Origin: Anaerococcus pacaensis 9403502
GTDB lineage: Bacteria; Bacillota; Clostridia; Tissierellales; Peptoniphilaceae
Length of the DNA stretch: 49,011 nucleotides
Direction: 5' to 3'
Assembly (NCBI GenBank): GCA_000308255.3
Contig: HG326664.1
Coordinates: 11,978-60,988 of the forward strand
In this document: positions 1 through 7,789 of the stretch, piece by piece
How the letters are laid out: each line of letters starts with the position of its first letter
Numbering within the stretch: the stretch's first letter is position 1
Notes under the pieces: model-generated
The model's database searches: none
Told to the model about the DNA's origin: nothing
Seen by the model: only the letters and a program-made list of their open reading frames with translations
Made by a program: the position numbers and the translations under genes

Positions 1-1
1 A

Positions 2-481
2 GGACTTGCCTATACAGAAACACCTGATGGTAAGCACTCGATTCAATATGAGGTAAATTTGGAAGAAAAAACATGGACTCAGTATGTAGATAATGTAGCT
101 ATTAGAACAGAATCTTTTGTAGAAGAAGATATATCTAATTCACAAGCTCTTAAAGACATGACTGAAGCCATAAAAATGTCAAGTTTTGATGATCTGGTAT
201 CAGTAGATGAAGAAGATTTAAAACAAGCTCTAGGACTAGAAATAGATGATGATGGAAACTTCTATGATCCACTAGCAAAAGATCTTGATAATGATGGAAT
301 ACCAGATAGGTATGACAATGATTTTATAGATAGTGATTACTTTGAATCAACTTATGATGTAGAGGATAACTTTCAAGCAAGGGAAGAGAAACCATCAATA
401 TTGGGACAAATATCAAAATTCAAAGCGGAAGAAGAAAAAGATAAAAATCAAGAAAAAAGTGAAAAAGGACAAGAACGATAG
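2..481 (+). CDS. C-terminal part of an ICE accessory protein (5' end outside window)
   Basis: The reading frame is open from base 2, so the gene begins upstream of the window; the first internal start-like codon (TTG at 59) has no ribosome site. The visible 159 residues are acidic and hydrophilic, with no membrane segment. A calcium-loop-like DxDNDGIPD stretch lies in the middle. The tail carries the motif SILGQISKFK followed by a Lys/Glu-rich end. The same SILGQI tail ends the next gene, which starts 44 bases downstream behind an AAGGAGG site, so the two probably form one operon. I do not recognise a catalytic domain; large polyvalent or antirestriction-like proteins of clostridial ICEs often end this way. 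Function unknown. Confidence 0.6.
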   Translation, partial: GLAYTETPDGKHSIQYEVNLEEKTWTQYVDNVAIRTESFVEEDISNSQALKDMTEAIKMSSFDDLVSVDEEDLKQALGLEIDDDGNFYDPLAKDLDNDGIPDRYDNDFIDSDYFESTYDVEDNFQAREEKPSILGQISKFKAEEEKDKNQEKSEKGQER

Positions 482-524
482 AGGAGGGCTAAAAGCTCTC
501 CTTATTTAGTACAAGGAGGAAATT

Positions 525-1181
525 ATGGAATACAAAGATATTAGAGAAAACTTAGAAGAAATGATGAATGATAATTACAAGGATTTTATAAAAGCACTTG
601 TAAGCATAGAAAAAGGTGTTAATGATGAAAAGGCACTTGAAGAAGTCTATGTTTTATATATGAATAATGACACAACAGGTCTACTAAGTGATGACTTTGA
701 CTATATGATTGATGATATGAAAGAACAAGGTAAGATTGTTGAAAATACCAATGAACTTGAAGAAAAAGACGATCTTATAAATCTCGTGGGTAATATAGCT
801 GGAAAAGTAGAAAATCTTGAAAGAGAAAATGCAAATGGAGAAAAATTCAAAGTAAGCAATTTCTCAGTTGTTTCTAAAGATGACGATGGGAATAAAGTTT
901 ATACCAATTGTTCAGCCTATGGAGATAAGACAAAAGATATAGAGAACCTAAAACAAGGAGATTTTGTTAAAATCTTCGGGCAAGTAAAAACAAGTATTGA
1001 TAACAACGGGAAAGAACATAAAAATGTTCGTATTCTGTCTTCTAAGATCTTAAAAGCAAAAGAACAAGTAAAGAGTCAAGATAAAGATAAAAAGTCCATA
1101 TTAGGGCAAATAAAAAGCTTTAAGACAGACGAGAAAAACAAATCAAATAAGAAAGACCACAGCAAAGGTGCAGAAAGATAA
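525..1181 (+). CDS. OB-fold, ssDNA-binding-like ICE protein
   Basis: 218 residues; ATG preceded by AAGGAGGAAATT. The N-terminal ~85 residues are acidic and helical (possible partner-binding part). Residues ~90-180 read like an OB-fold: FKVSNFSVVSKDDDGNKVY, NCSAYGDKT, then GDFVKIFGQVKTS with a following NVRIL strand, the pattern of SSB-like or ssDNA-annealing proteins in conjugative elements. The tail contains KSILGQIKSFK and a basic end, matching the tail of the preceding gene. A likely role is handling single-stranded transfer DNA, by inference from fold and context. A diverged, frameshifted second copy of the 3' half lies at 6978-7285. Confidence 0.6.
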   Translation: MEYKDIRENLEEMMNDNYKDFIKALVSIEKGVNDEKALEEVYVLYMNNDTTGLLSDDFDYMIDDMKEQGKIVENTNELEEKDDLINLVGNIAGKVENLERENANGEKFKVSNFSVVSKDDDGNKVYTNCSAYGDKTKDIENLKQGDFVKIFGQVKTSIDNNGKEHKNVRILSSKILKAKEQVKSQDKDKKSILGQIKSFKTDEKNKSNKKDHSKGAER

Positions 1182-1216
1182 ATATCGACGGTCTTCGGAC
1201 TGCCTTTATTTTTTTG
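876..1216 (+). repeat. Left copy of ~340 bp direct repeat flanking the sactipeptide cassette
   Basis: The 3' half of the OB-fold gene and its terminator are repeated in the same orientation at about 6978-7320. By eye the copies are roughly 85-90% identical, with one extra A in the right copy (gtaaagagtc versus gtaaaagagtc). The ~5.8 kb between them is the sactipeptide cassette. Confidence 0.85.
1185..1213 (+). terminator. Terminator after OB-fold gene (slightly degraded stem)
   Basis: GACGGTC-TTCG-GACTGCC followed by tttattttttt. One stem pair is mismatched (A/C) and one is a wobble compared with the perfect right-hand copy at 7289-7318. Confidence 0.75.
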
Positions 1217-1287
1217 CAAAATTGCAGTATTTACTCATGTAATTAAATTAAGAATGAAATAAAATATGGCTGTAAGAAGGTGAGAAT

Positions 1288-1413
1288 GTGAAACCTGAAA
1301 TCGTAGCAATGGGTAACGGTTGTAAACTATGTGCTGGATGTACAGGATGTATGTTCTGTGGTCCTAGTCCAGCAGCTGGTGTAGGTGTCGCTGGTTTTGT
1401 AGGATTCTTCTAA
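1288..1413 (+). CDS. Subtilosin-like sactipeptide precursor, five-Cys CxxC ladder
   Basis: 41 residues starting at GTG behind AGAAGGTGAG; too short for usual gene callers. The N-terminal leader is only ~9-11 residues (MKPEIVAMGN). Then comes GCKLCAGCTGCMFCG, five cysteines each three residues apart, and a glycine/alanine/valine/phenylalanine-rich tail ending GFVGFF. Subtilosin A has the same plan: very short leader, GC-xx-C near the start, a G-P-x-P turn, and an aliphatic/aromatic tail of thioether acceptors. Here GPSP matches that turn. The next gene is an AlbA-like radical SAM enzyme. By inference the cysteines become sactionine donors linked to residues in the C-terminal half. Five cysteines rather than three would be unusual. 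A ranthipeptide or an uncharacterised Cys-rich RiPP class is the alternative. Confidence 0.75.
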   Translation: MKPEIVAMGNGCKLCAGCTGCMFCGPSPAAGVGVAGFVGFF

Positions 1414-1425
1414 GAAGAAGGGGAA

Positions 1426-1444
1426 ATTCTTGGATAACAAGAAT
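1426..1444 (+). other. Stem-loop just after the precursor gene
   Basis: ATTCTTG-GATAA-CAAGAAT, a perfect 7 bp stem 13 bases after the precursor stop. It lacks a T-run, so it is more likely an mRNA 3' stabiliser or processing site than a terminator. Confidence 0.5.
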
Positions 1445-1462
1445 GAGAGTAAAAAAGTTATG

Positions 1463-1553
1463 TTTACTAGTCTCATATATAAATATGACAAATAAAAAAT
1501 ACTATAATTAATATTTTATAGTTTTTTAGTCGATTTGTTTTGGGACTAGTAAA
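1463..1553. promoter_or_regulatory. Inverted TTTACTAGTC pair around an internal terminator
   Basis: TTTACTAGTCTCA at 1463-1475 and TGGGACTAGTAAA at 1541-1553 are inverted copies matching at 12 of 13 positions, each containing the palindrome ACTAGT. They sit between precursor and radical SAM gene. They could bind the LuxR-type regulator encoded in the cassette, or pair in RNA around the terminator between them. Function is inferred. Confidence 0.4.
1494..1528 (+). terminator. Terminator or attenuator between precursor and maturation genes
   Basis: ACTATAA-loop-TTATAGT, extended by flanking A and T runs (stem AT-rich) and ending in TTTTTT. It would let the precursor be made in excess of the maturation and export proteins, as is common in RiPP operons. 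Confidence 0.55.
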
Positions 1554-1629
1554 AACTTTTGATAAGTTTATAGCTAAAAAAAAGTTTTTGTCTGTAGGCT
1601 TGTAGTACTAAGTCGGAGGATATGAAAAG

Positions 1630-2991
1630 GTGTATTTAAAGGCTAAAAATATAAAAGCAATTGAAAAACAAAAAAATGCTAATATTTTGGTTGTTGAAAA
1701 TAGATATGAGAAAATGGGTGAGTCTCTTTATAGAATAAATAATGATGCAACCAACATAATACTTTGGTTAGATGGAAATCATACATTTGATGAAATTGCT
1801 AAAAAGATGTGTGATAGTAATACGAGCTTAATTGAAGAAGCTAAAAATAATTTAAATGAATTTTTAAATTCCTTAATTCTCAATTATGGCATTGTTATTG
1901 ATAGATTAGAAAATCCGAGACATGATGAAATAAGAGTTTTAGGAAATGGTAAAACACAGTACCCATCAGCAATATCTATTGAAATAACACATACTTGTAA
2001 TGTAAAGTGCTTACATTGTTATGGTGAATATTCATGCTATAATAAATTTAAAGATAATACTGAATCGATATTTAAAGTACTAGAAGATGCAAGAAGATCT
2101 GGTACTAGAGTAGTAGAATTTACGGGTGGAGAAGTTACCTGTCATCCAAGATTTCTTGATATTTTAGACAAGGCATATTCTTTAAATTATCATTTAGTAA
2201 GTATTTTATCAAATGGAACAAACTGGAATGAAGACTTGTTTAATGAAATATATAAAAATAGGGACAAGACGGTAGTGCAAATAGATTTACATGGTGACAA
2301 TGACGATTATATTAATTGGTTTATGGGTTCTAAAATAAAAAATATTTCGAATATCATAAAAAGCAATATAGTTAGGATCCATAAAATGGGAATATATATG
2401 AGAATTGTAACTATGATAACACCGAATAATATAGATCAATTAGAGAATATTGCTGATTGGATTCATGAAAATGGCATAGAGACTTATGGTTTATCTTCAA
2501 TTATCCCAATGGGAAGAGCTACTTTAAAAGATAATAATAATTTATTATTAAAAACTAAAGAAGATTCTGAAAAATTGAATGAAGTTATTTCAAAAATAAA
2601 TAATAAGTATGGATATGGTTTTCTATATCAAGTAAAGGACGGAGAACCAAACGTTAAAAATTGTGGAGCATTTACAAGAAATCCATCAATTACTCCAGAG
2701 GGAGATATTAAATTTTGTGCCATGGATGATCAAACACTTATAAAAAGCTTTGGCAATGTATTTAATACTGATATCGGTAAGCTATATACAGAAAATTATA
2801 AAATATTAGATATAATAAGAAGCATAGAAGCACCTAGCTATGTAAATTCTGAGTGTGAAAATTGTGAAAAGAAATTTTTTTGTAGTGAATGCATTATAAG
2901 AGGGCTCATTGGAGCAAAAGAAATAGGAGTAGAAAATTGTGCTTGGTTTAATAATAAGTTGAATGATGAGTTTAGGAGGCTTTTAATATGA
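1630..2991 (+). CDS. AlbA-like radical SAM/SPASM sactipeptide maturase
   Basis: 453 residues, almost the length of Bacillus AlbA (448). GTG start behind GGAGGA; the ATG at 1622 is out of frame and stops after five codons. The N-terminal ~100 residues resemble a PqqD-like RiPP recognition element (NDATNIILWLDGNHTFDEIAKKM). Residues ~121-131 carry the radical SAM cluster motif CNVKCLHC, followed by FTGGEVTCHP (GGE motif). The C-terminus is a SPASM domain: NCGAF, FCAMDD, then CENC, FFCSEC and a final C, enough to ligate auxiliary Fe-S clusters. The likely reaction is SAM-dependent thioether formation between Cys sulfur and alpha-carbons of the precursor. Its stop overlaps the next start (ATGA). 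Confidence 0.88.
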   Translation: MYLKAKNIKAIEKQKNANILVVENRYEKMGESLYRINNDATNIILWLDGNHTFDEIAKKMCDSNTSLIEEAKNNLNEFLNSLILNYGIVIDRLENPRHDEIRVLGNGKTQYPSAISIEITHTCNVKCLHCYGEYSCYNKFKDNTESIFKVLEDARRSGTRVVEFTGGEVTCHPRFLDILDKAYSLNYHLVSILSNGTNWNEDLFNEIYKNRDKTVVQIDLHGDNDDYINWFMGSKIKNISNIIKSNIVRIHKMGIYMRIVTMITPNNIDQLENIADWIHENGIETYGLSSIIPMGRATLKDNNNLLLKTKEDSEKLNEVISKINNKYGYGFLYQVKDGEPNVKNCGAFTRNPSITPEGDIKFCAMDDQTLIKSFGNVFNTDIGKLYTENYKILDIIRSIEAPSYVNSECENCEKKFFCSECIIRGLIGAKEIGVENCAWFNNKLNDEFRRLLI

Positions 2992-3650
2992 ATGTAATCG
3001 AAGTAAAAAACATGACCAAAAACTTTAAAAATAAAAAGCTATTCAACAATTTTTTTTTAGAAATTGAAGAAAATAAAGTGCATGCAATAGTAGGTCCTAA
3101 TGGTTCTGGAAAAACTTCGCTTCTGAGAATATTAACGGATTTATATTATGAAGATAATGGAAAAGTTATTGTTAAAGGAAATCATGCAATGCTTTTAGAG
3201 AATGATTATTTGTATGAAGATAAGACTGGAATAGAAAATATAAAATTATATGGTTTATATTTTGGATATGAGCCTATAAATTACGAAAAATATTCTGAGC
3301 TTCTTCAAATAACAAATGATTTAGATAGGAAAGTTTCAACATATTCTAAAGGAATGAAAAGGAAATTATCTTTATTAATTATTGTAATGATGAATAGAGA
3401 GATTATATTTTTAGATGAGGTAACTAGTGGCGTTGATCCAATATCAAGAGTCGAGATAAGAAAACTCATAAAATTATTAAAGGATGAAGGTAAGACTATA
3501 GTAATTACTAGTCATGATCTTTCTGAAATTGAAAAGGTCGCTGATAAGGTTTCTATGATAAAATCAGGAGAGCTGCTCTTTACGAAGAACATAAATGAAA
3601 TTCAAGGAGAAAGCTTAGAAGACTTATTCATTGAGGAGGGTTCAAAATGA
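2988..3650 (+). CDS. ABC transporter ATPase (bacteriocin export/immunity type)
   Basis: 220 residues. Walker A GPNGSGKTS near residue 40, signature YSKGMKRK in place of LSGGQ (as in many antibiotic-resistance ATPases), Walker B IIFLDEVTSGVDP, and switch histidine TSHD. It is coupled by ATGA overlaps to the radical SAM gene before it and the permease after it. Together with the two permeases it should form a LanFEG/AlbCD-like exporter that removes the mature peptide from the membrane and gives self-protection, or exports it. Substrate is inferred from neighbours. Confidence 0.85.
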   Translation: MNVIEVKNMTKNFKNKKLFNNFFLEIEENKVHAIVGPNGSGKTSLLRILTDLYYEDNGKVIVKGNHAMLLENDYLYEDKTGIENIKLYGLYFGYEPINYEKYSELLQITNDLDRKVSTYSKGMKRKLSLLIIVMMNREIIFLDEVTSGVDPISRVEIRKLIKLLKDEGKTIVITSHDLSEIEKVADKVSMIKSGELLFTKNINEIQGESLEDLFIEEGSK

Positions 3651-4360
3651 ATGATAAAATGAATATAAACAGAGCTTGCAGATATTATTTATTCAAGGAT
3701 AAGGATTTTATTTTAAATTTATTATTATTCACTTTGATTTCTCTTGGCTTTATTTTTTTACTATATAAGGGGATGTTTGATTCTAGAGGAAATGATTATA
3801 TTGTATTGATGCAATACGTGCTAATGCTAGGAATTTCACTAATTATGTCTAATTCTATGGTTGTCAATTTAACAGTCAAGGATAAACTAAATAAGCGTAT
3901 AGAATTTATCCTAGCATCAGGAGTGAATATAAAAGATGTGATTAAAGCCTATGCAATAGAAATGTGGAGGCTATCTTCCATTGTTCCATTTATGTTGTTT
4001 TTTCTAACTTATGTCCTAGTAGATTTTAAAATCGAATTTAAATGGATTGTGGGCATATTTGTTACTATGATATTAATGACATATTTTGAAATCCTATTTT
4101 TTAACCTTATATCTTTATTCCAAAAAAACTTTAAGTTTTTCAAAAATATAGTTTTCTTTGGAACTACAATTCTAATTTACATGATAGGCACATTTTCAGA
4201 GAAGATTCTCTCATTGATAGAAAGATATAATTTAAACCTTATTTATATCATTCTAGGAATAAATATAGGATTAGGATTAATATTTGCAATATTTTCTATG
4301 AAAGATTTGTCTAAAATTAATAATGAATCTGTAATTAATAAAGAAGGGTCATGGTCATGA
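3647..4360 (+). CDS. ABC transporter permease, first subunit
   Basis: 237 residues with about six hydrophobic segments and no ATPase motif. Layout resembles ABC-2 family permeases: short cytosolic N-terminus, helices near residues 22-42, 55-75, 100-128 and 135-155, then two at the end. It overlaps the ATPase gene and the next permease by 4 bases (ATGA). Sequence is AT-rich and poorly conserved, as usual for these proteins, so assignment rests on topology and position. Confidence 0.7.
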   Translation: MNDKMNINRACRYYLFKDKDFILNLLLFTLISLGFIFLLYKGMFDSRGNDYIVLMQYVLMLGISLIMSNSMVVNLTVKDKLNKRIEFILASGVNIKDVIKAYAIEMWRLSSIVPFMLFFLTYVLVDFKIEFKWIVGIFVTMILMTYFEILFFNLISLFQKNFKFFKNIVFFGTTILIYMIGTFSEKILSLIERYNLNLIYIILGINIGLGLIFAIFSMKDLSKINNESVINKEGSWS

Positions 4361-4995
4361 AGTTAGTCATTAACGATTTAAAAAAGCTTTTAGATAAAAA
4401 TGCCTTATTAATGTCTCTTATGGCACTAATCTGCTCCTTTATGGCTCTATTTTTTGCTGATGGAGGAAGCCAAGAGATAAATAAGGTCATCGATACAATT
4501 AAAATTGATGGGATTTTAATACTTTTTGTAATGTTTGGAGTAGAACTCGCTAAAAATACCTTGGTATCAGATAAGATTAGCAAAAAGCTTGAATTTTTAC
4601 TTGCAAATGGACTTTCTATAAAAAAAATTCTAGCCAAATATTTGTTTAGTATTTATTTGGGGGCTTTGATAATAATCCTTCCAAGCCTTGTATTAAACCT
4701 AGTTAAACTTGATCTAAGCTTAACCATTGGTATAAACTTAATTATGTCAAGTTTTCTTTATACTCTAATAATAGTATTGATCATTCTTTGTACTAGAAAT
4801 ATGAATAAAGTAAATTCCCTCCAAATTCGTTTGGTAGGACTATCTTTAGCTATTATGATAACATCTACCGTTGTATATAATTTTACAAACTCCTTTATAT
4901 TTTATTTTTTTACTAAGTTTATTATCTTAGCTTCAATAATTATATTTTTGGGTATTAATACTAATAAAGAAAGGATTGTGGTTAGCTACTATTAG
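4357..4995 (+). CDS. ABC transporter permease, second subunit
   Basis: 212 residues, about six membrane helices. I prefer ATG 4357 to ATG 4351: GAAGG lies 9 bases upstream of 4357 but only 3 from 4351, and 4357 gives the ATGA overlap seen at the other junctions. The KNTLVSDKISKKLEFLLANG segment between helices resembles KDKLNKRIEFILASG in the first permease, so the two are diverged paralogues that probably pair as a heterodimer with one shared ATPase. Confidence 0.7.
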   Translation: MKLVINDLKKLLDKNALLMSLMALICSFMALFFADGGSQEINKVIDTIKIDGILILFVMFGVELAKNTLVSDKISKKLEFLLANGLSIKKILAKYLFSIYLGALIIILPSLVLNLVKLDLSLTIGINLIMSSFLYTLIIVLIILCTRNMNKVNSLQIRLVGLSLAIMITSTVVYNFTNSFIFYFFTKFIILASIIIFLGINTNKERIVVSYY

Positions 4996-4997
4996 AT

Positions 4998-6131
4998 ATG
5001 TATAAGAAATTAGAAAAAATTGTGATTAGTCATTTAATGATAATTTTATTTTGGGGTCTTCTTTTTAAAAACAATTTGTTAGTAAAAGAGGGCCCAATTT
5101 TAAATGCAGTTTCACTTATATTATTTTTCACCTTGTATGGACTTATATACACAGAAATTTCTAATAAAAAAATACCAGAAATTGTTTCAGTTTTGGTAGT
5201 TTTTACATCTTTATTACCATTAAGCCTAATTTTAGTAAACAATTTAAATTATAAGATATCGCTTGCTGTTACAAGTCTTGCTTCCACAGCCCTATACATT
5301 AAGAAGTTTATAGTTTTAGAGTCTGTAAGATATATTAATATTTTACCTATATCAAGAAGAACTACTCAAAGATTTACTCTTGGCTTTGTATTATTTATTT
5401 TAGCAGTTATTTACTTATTTGATATAGGACAAGCAATGATAAATGTTTTTATACAGATAAGTTTTTTGATTATAGAATTTTTCTTTATCTTATTTTTAAA
5501 GGAAAAAGAGCTAGCTTTTGAAAAAACCTTTAAACTTTATTACCTATCAGACTATATGGCGAGCGAAAGAGATGAATTTGCAAGAATTATTCATGACGAT
5601 ATTTTGCAAGATATATATGCAAGTAAAAATTACCTATCTTCAAAAAATCCTGATATAGAATACACTAAAAACATTCTAAGGGAACTTGAGAAAGAAGTAA
5701 GAAATATAATGAAATTCTATCAGTCATCTTTATTTGAAAAAGCAAACTTAGAAACATCTCTCTCAGCAATATTTGATAATGTAGGTTCACTATATCCAGA
5801 TAAAAATATCGAAATTACAAAGCTTATCGAGTCTGATTTTACAGAAGATAAAGGATTGGTTAGACTAATTTCAATAATATCAAAGGAACTTATAAATAAT
5901 GTTTATAAGCACTCAGATGCGACCTATTTAAACTATAAATTGTATAGGAAGGAAAGTCTTATAGTTATAGAAATGGATAGTGATGGAGCAAGCCTCTATG
6001 ATTATAATAAAATTAAGGAATCAAAAAGAGGAGTCTTGCTACTAAATCTTTTAATAGATTCAAATTCGGGAAACATATCTTATAGCTTAAATAGGGATAT
6101 ATTATCAACGCGAGTTTGCTTGGAGGTTTAA
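4998..6131 (+). CDS. Sensor histidine kinase, HisKA_3 (NarL/DesK) type
   Basis: 377 residues. The N-terminal ~165 residues contain about six membrane helices with short loops, an intramembrane-sensing layout. The phosphoacceptor motif is ARIIHDDILQDIYASKNYL (His near residue 199), the HDxxQ arrangement of HisKA_3 kinases. A HATPase segment follows with the N-box KELINNVYKHSDAT. G-box motifs after it are weak but present (RGVLLLNLLID). It is followed 4 bases later by its response regulator. It probably senses the peptide or envelope stress and controls the cassette; the ligand is not known. Confidence 0.82.
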   Translation: MYKKLEKIVISHLMIILFWGLLFKNNLLVKEGPILNAVSLILFFTLYGLIYTEISNKKIPEIVSVLVVFTSLLPLSLILVNNLNYKISLAVTSLASTALYIKKFIVLESVRYINILPISRRTTQRFTLGFVLFILAVIYLFDIGQAMINVFIQISFLIIEFFFILFLKEKELAFEKTFKLYYLSDYMASERDEFARIIHDDILQDIYASKNYLSSKNPDIEYTKNILRELEKEVRNIMKFYQSSLFEKANLETSLSAIFDNVGSLYPDKNIEITKLIESDFTEDKGLVRLISIISKELINNVYKHSDATYLNYKLYRKESLIVIEMDSDGASLYDYNKIKESKRGVLLLNLLIDSNSGNISYSLNRDILSTRVCLEV

Positions 6132-6135
6132 AGAT

Positions 6136-6729
6136 ATGAAAATTATTTTGTTAGATGATCATAAAATATTTGGTCATTCCCTTAAGATGCTTTTAGAAGA
6201 GCAAGATGAAATTTTATGTGATTATGTATCAAAATCTCAAGAGTTTTTAAAAATGATAAAAAAAGAAACTTATGATATTCTCTTAATTGACATAAATTTA
6301 AAAGATGATAAGACAGGTCTTGATCTAATTAAAGATATGATAGAAGATAATCCCAAACAAAAGATAATAGTCTTAACATCCTATGATTTAGATAATTACA
6401 AGGATATGGCTTTTAAGTTAGGAGTAAGAGATTATATAAATAAGTCTGTAGAAATTGAAGAACTTTTAGAAAGAATAATAAGTGTATATAAAGGGAACTA
6501 TAAGAAAATAGATAAATACATTGCTGATCCACTGACTAAACGAGAGATAGAAGTACTGAAAGAATTAATAAAGGGGTCAAGTAAAAAAGATATTGCCAAG
6601 AAGCTTTTTATCAGTGAGAGGACCCTTTATAATCATATAGCAAATATATACGATAAATTACAATCTAAAAATATTGTTGAAGCTTACAATAAAGCGATGG
6701 AACTTGGCTATATAGATCCAGTTATGTAA
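6136..6729 (+). CDS. LuxR/NarL-family response regulator
   Basis: 197 residues, GGAGG ribosome site. Receiver domain with acidic DD pair near residue 8, phosphoacceptor Asp near 52 (LLIDINLKDD), T and K switch residues (VLTSYD, YINKS). The C-terminal HTH reads LTKREIEVLKELIKGSSKKDIAKKL, then SERTLYNHIANIYDKL. Cognate partner of the kinase just upstream. Candidate targets are the inverted TTTACTAGTC pair at 1463-1553. Confidence 0.87.
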   Translation: MKIILLDDHKIFGHSLKMLLEEQDEILCDYVSKSQEFLKMIKKETYDILLIDINLKDDKTGLDLIKDMIEDNPKQKIIVLTSYDLDNYKDMAFKLGVRDYINKSVEIEELLERIISVYKGNYKKIDKYIADPLTKREIEVLKELIKGSSKKDIAKKLFISERTLYNHIANIYDKLQSKNIVEAYNKAMELGYIDPVM

Positions 6730-6753
6730 GTATAAAAAACAAGGAGGTAGAAA

Positions 6754-6924
6754 ATAGACAAAAAGAACCTATGGCTTATATTGTCAATTATCGCATTTAT
6801 TACACTTATATTATCAATATACATGTCATATAAAACAGGAAAAACTGAGTATGCATGGATAGTCGGTTCTATACTTTTTGGTACAGGGTGTGGAGATAAG
6901 TATAGGAAGCTGAAAAATAAATAA
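6754..6924 (+). CDS. AlbB-like two-helix immunity peptide, apparent ATA start
   Basis: 56-57 codon frame with two hydrophobic segments (LWLILSIIAFITLILSIYMS and YAWIVGSILFGTG), ending KYRKLKNK. Size, two-helix topology, ILFG stretch and basic tail match what I recall of AlbB, the immunity partner in subtilosin loci. A textbook AAGGAGG (6741-6747) sits 6 bases before ATA at 6754, where an ATG would be expected. The only other in-frame start-like codon (TTG 6781) has no ribosome site and would lose half of helix one. Either it initiates weakly at ATA, or an ATG has mutated and the gene is silenced. Confidence 0.6.
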   Translation: MDKKNLWLILSIIAFITLILSIYMSYKTGKTEYAWIVGSILFGTGCGDKYRKLKNK

Positions 6925-6966
6925 ACTATTATGACTTACCTGACAATAGAAAGAATGTAAATAATT

Positions 6967-7285
6967 ATGAACTTAGCAAAAGATGACGATAGGAACAATA
7001 CTTATGCAAATTGTTCAGCCTATGAAGATAAAACAAAATATTTAGAGAACCTAAAACAAGGAGATTTTGTTAAAATATTTGGACAAGTAAAAACAAGCAT
7101 TGACAACAACGGAAAAGAACATAAAAATGTCCGTATTTTGTCCTCTAAGCTCTTAAAAGCAAAAGAACAAGTAAAAGAGTCAAGATAAAGATAAAAAGTC
7201 CATATTAGGGCAAATAAAAAGCTTTAAGACAGGTGACAAAACTAAGTCAAATAAGAAAGACCATAGCAAAGGTGCAGAAAGATAA
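6967..7285 (+). pseudogene. Truncated, frameshifted copy of the OB-fold gene
   Basis: Bases 6967-7188 encode 73 residues matching the OB-fold core of the 525-1181 product (NCSAYEDKTKYLENLKQGD, then IFGQVKTSIDNNGKEHKNVRIL). An extra A near 7170 brings a stop before the tail; KSILGQIKSFK continues in the next frame to a TAA at 7283-7285. The N-terminal half is missing and the ATG at 6967 has no ribosome site. This is a duplication scar at the right border of the sactipeptide cassette. Confidence 0.8.
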
Positions 7286-7320
7286 ATATCGGCAGTCTTC
7301 GGACTGCCTTTATTTTTTTA
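6978..7320 (+). repeat. Right copy of ~340 bp direct repeat
   Basis: Matches 876-1216 in the same orientation with many silent-type changes and one inserted A. The terminator stem is perfect here but slightly degraded in the left copy. Confidence 0.85.
7289..7318 (+). terminator. Perfect rho-independent terminator
   Basis: GGCAGTC-TTCG-GACTGCC followed by tttattttttta; counterpart of the terminator at 1185-1213. Confidence 0.85.
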
Positions 7321-7442
7321 TATGTATATAGGTTTTATAATGACGTAATACCTTGGAACAATTAATAACTTATCAAGTCCAATATTAAAAACAGCAGTTA
7401 AGACAATGAAAATAACTTATACCTTAACAGAGGAGGAATAAA

Positions 7443-7718
7443 ATGAATAAGTTTTTAGAAATATTAAAAGTATGTTTTACGGCTATCGGATGATGGTTAG
7501 GATTTTATCTTGGAAGTGTAGATGCCTTTATTTACACACTACTTGATTTTGTAATAGCCTACTATTTGACAGGAGTTTTAAGAGCGGGAGTCGAAAGAAA
7601 GCTATCCTCATTCATAGGATTTAAAGGGATAGCAAAAAAGATTATGATTTTTATAGTTGTAGGTATCGCAAACCTATGTGATGTAAATTTAATTAAAGGT
7701 GATGGAAGAATGAACTGA
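7443..7718 (+). pseudogene. Phage-type holin gene with in-frame TGA, 3' truncated
   Basis: ATG behind AGAGGAGGAATAAA. Translation gives MNKFLEILKVCFTAIG, a TGA at 7491-7493, then WLGFYLGSVDAFIYTLLDF, a membrane span, and LRAGVERKLSSFIGFKGIAKK with a second span, the pattern of the toxin-secretion/phage-lysis holin family. The TGA replaces an expected Gly or Trp codon. The C-terminal part is lost where IS-like sequence begins near 7713. Holins are often found near lytic enzymes of conjugative or phage modules; no such enzyme remains here. Confidence 0.75.
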
Positions 7719-7761
7719 CCCCCAAAAGTTAGACCAAAAAACTAACTAAAGGAGGTCAGTT
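7713..7761. other. IS3-type end relic or strong hairpin
   Basis: AACTGACCCCCAAAAGTTAG and, inverted, CTAACTAAAGGAGGTCAGTT form a long imperfect hairpin. The TGACCCCCAAAAGTTAGAC string is typical of IS3-family termini. It marks the break in the holin gene. No IS3 transposase is present, so this is an end relic, or alternatively a terminator. Confidence 0.45.
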
Positions 7762-7789
7762 TTTAGTACCATAAATAGTGTAAGAAAGA

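Noticed and set aside
1288..1413. SCIFF peptide
   Set aside because: SCIFF peptides have six Cys in a conserved 45-residue form with their own maturase; this sequence has five and a subtilosin-like tail.
6967..7188. Independent small gene
   Set aside because: It is a truncated duplicate of 525-1181 with no ribosome site.
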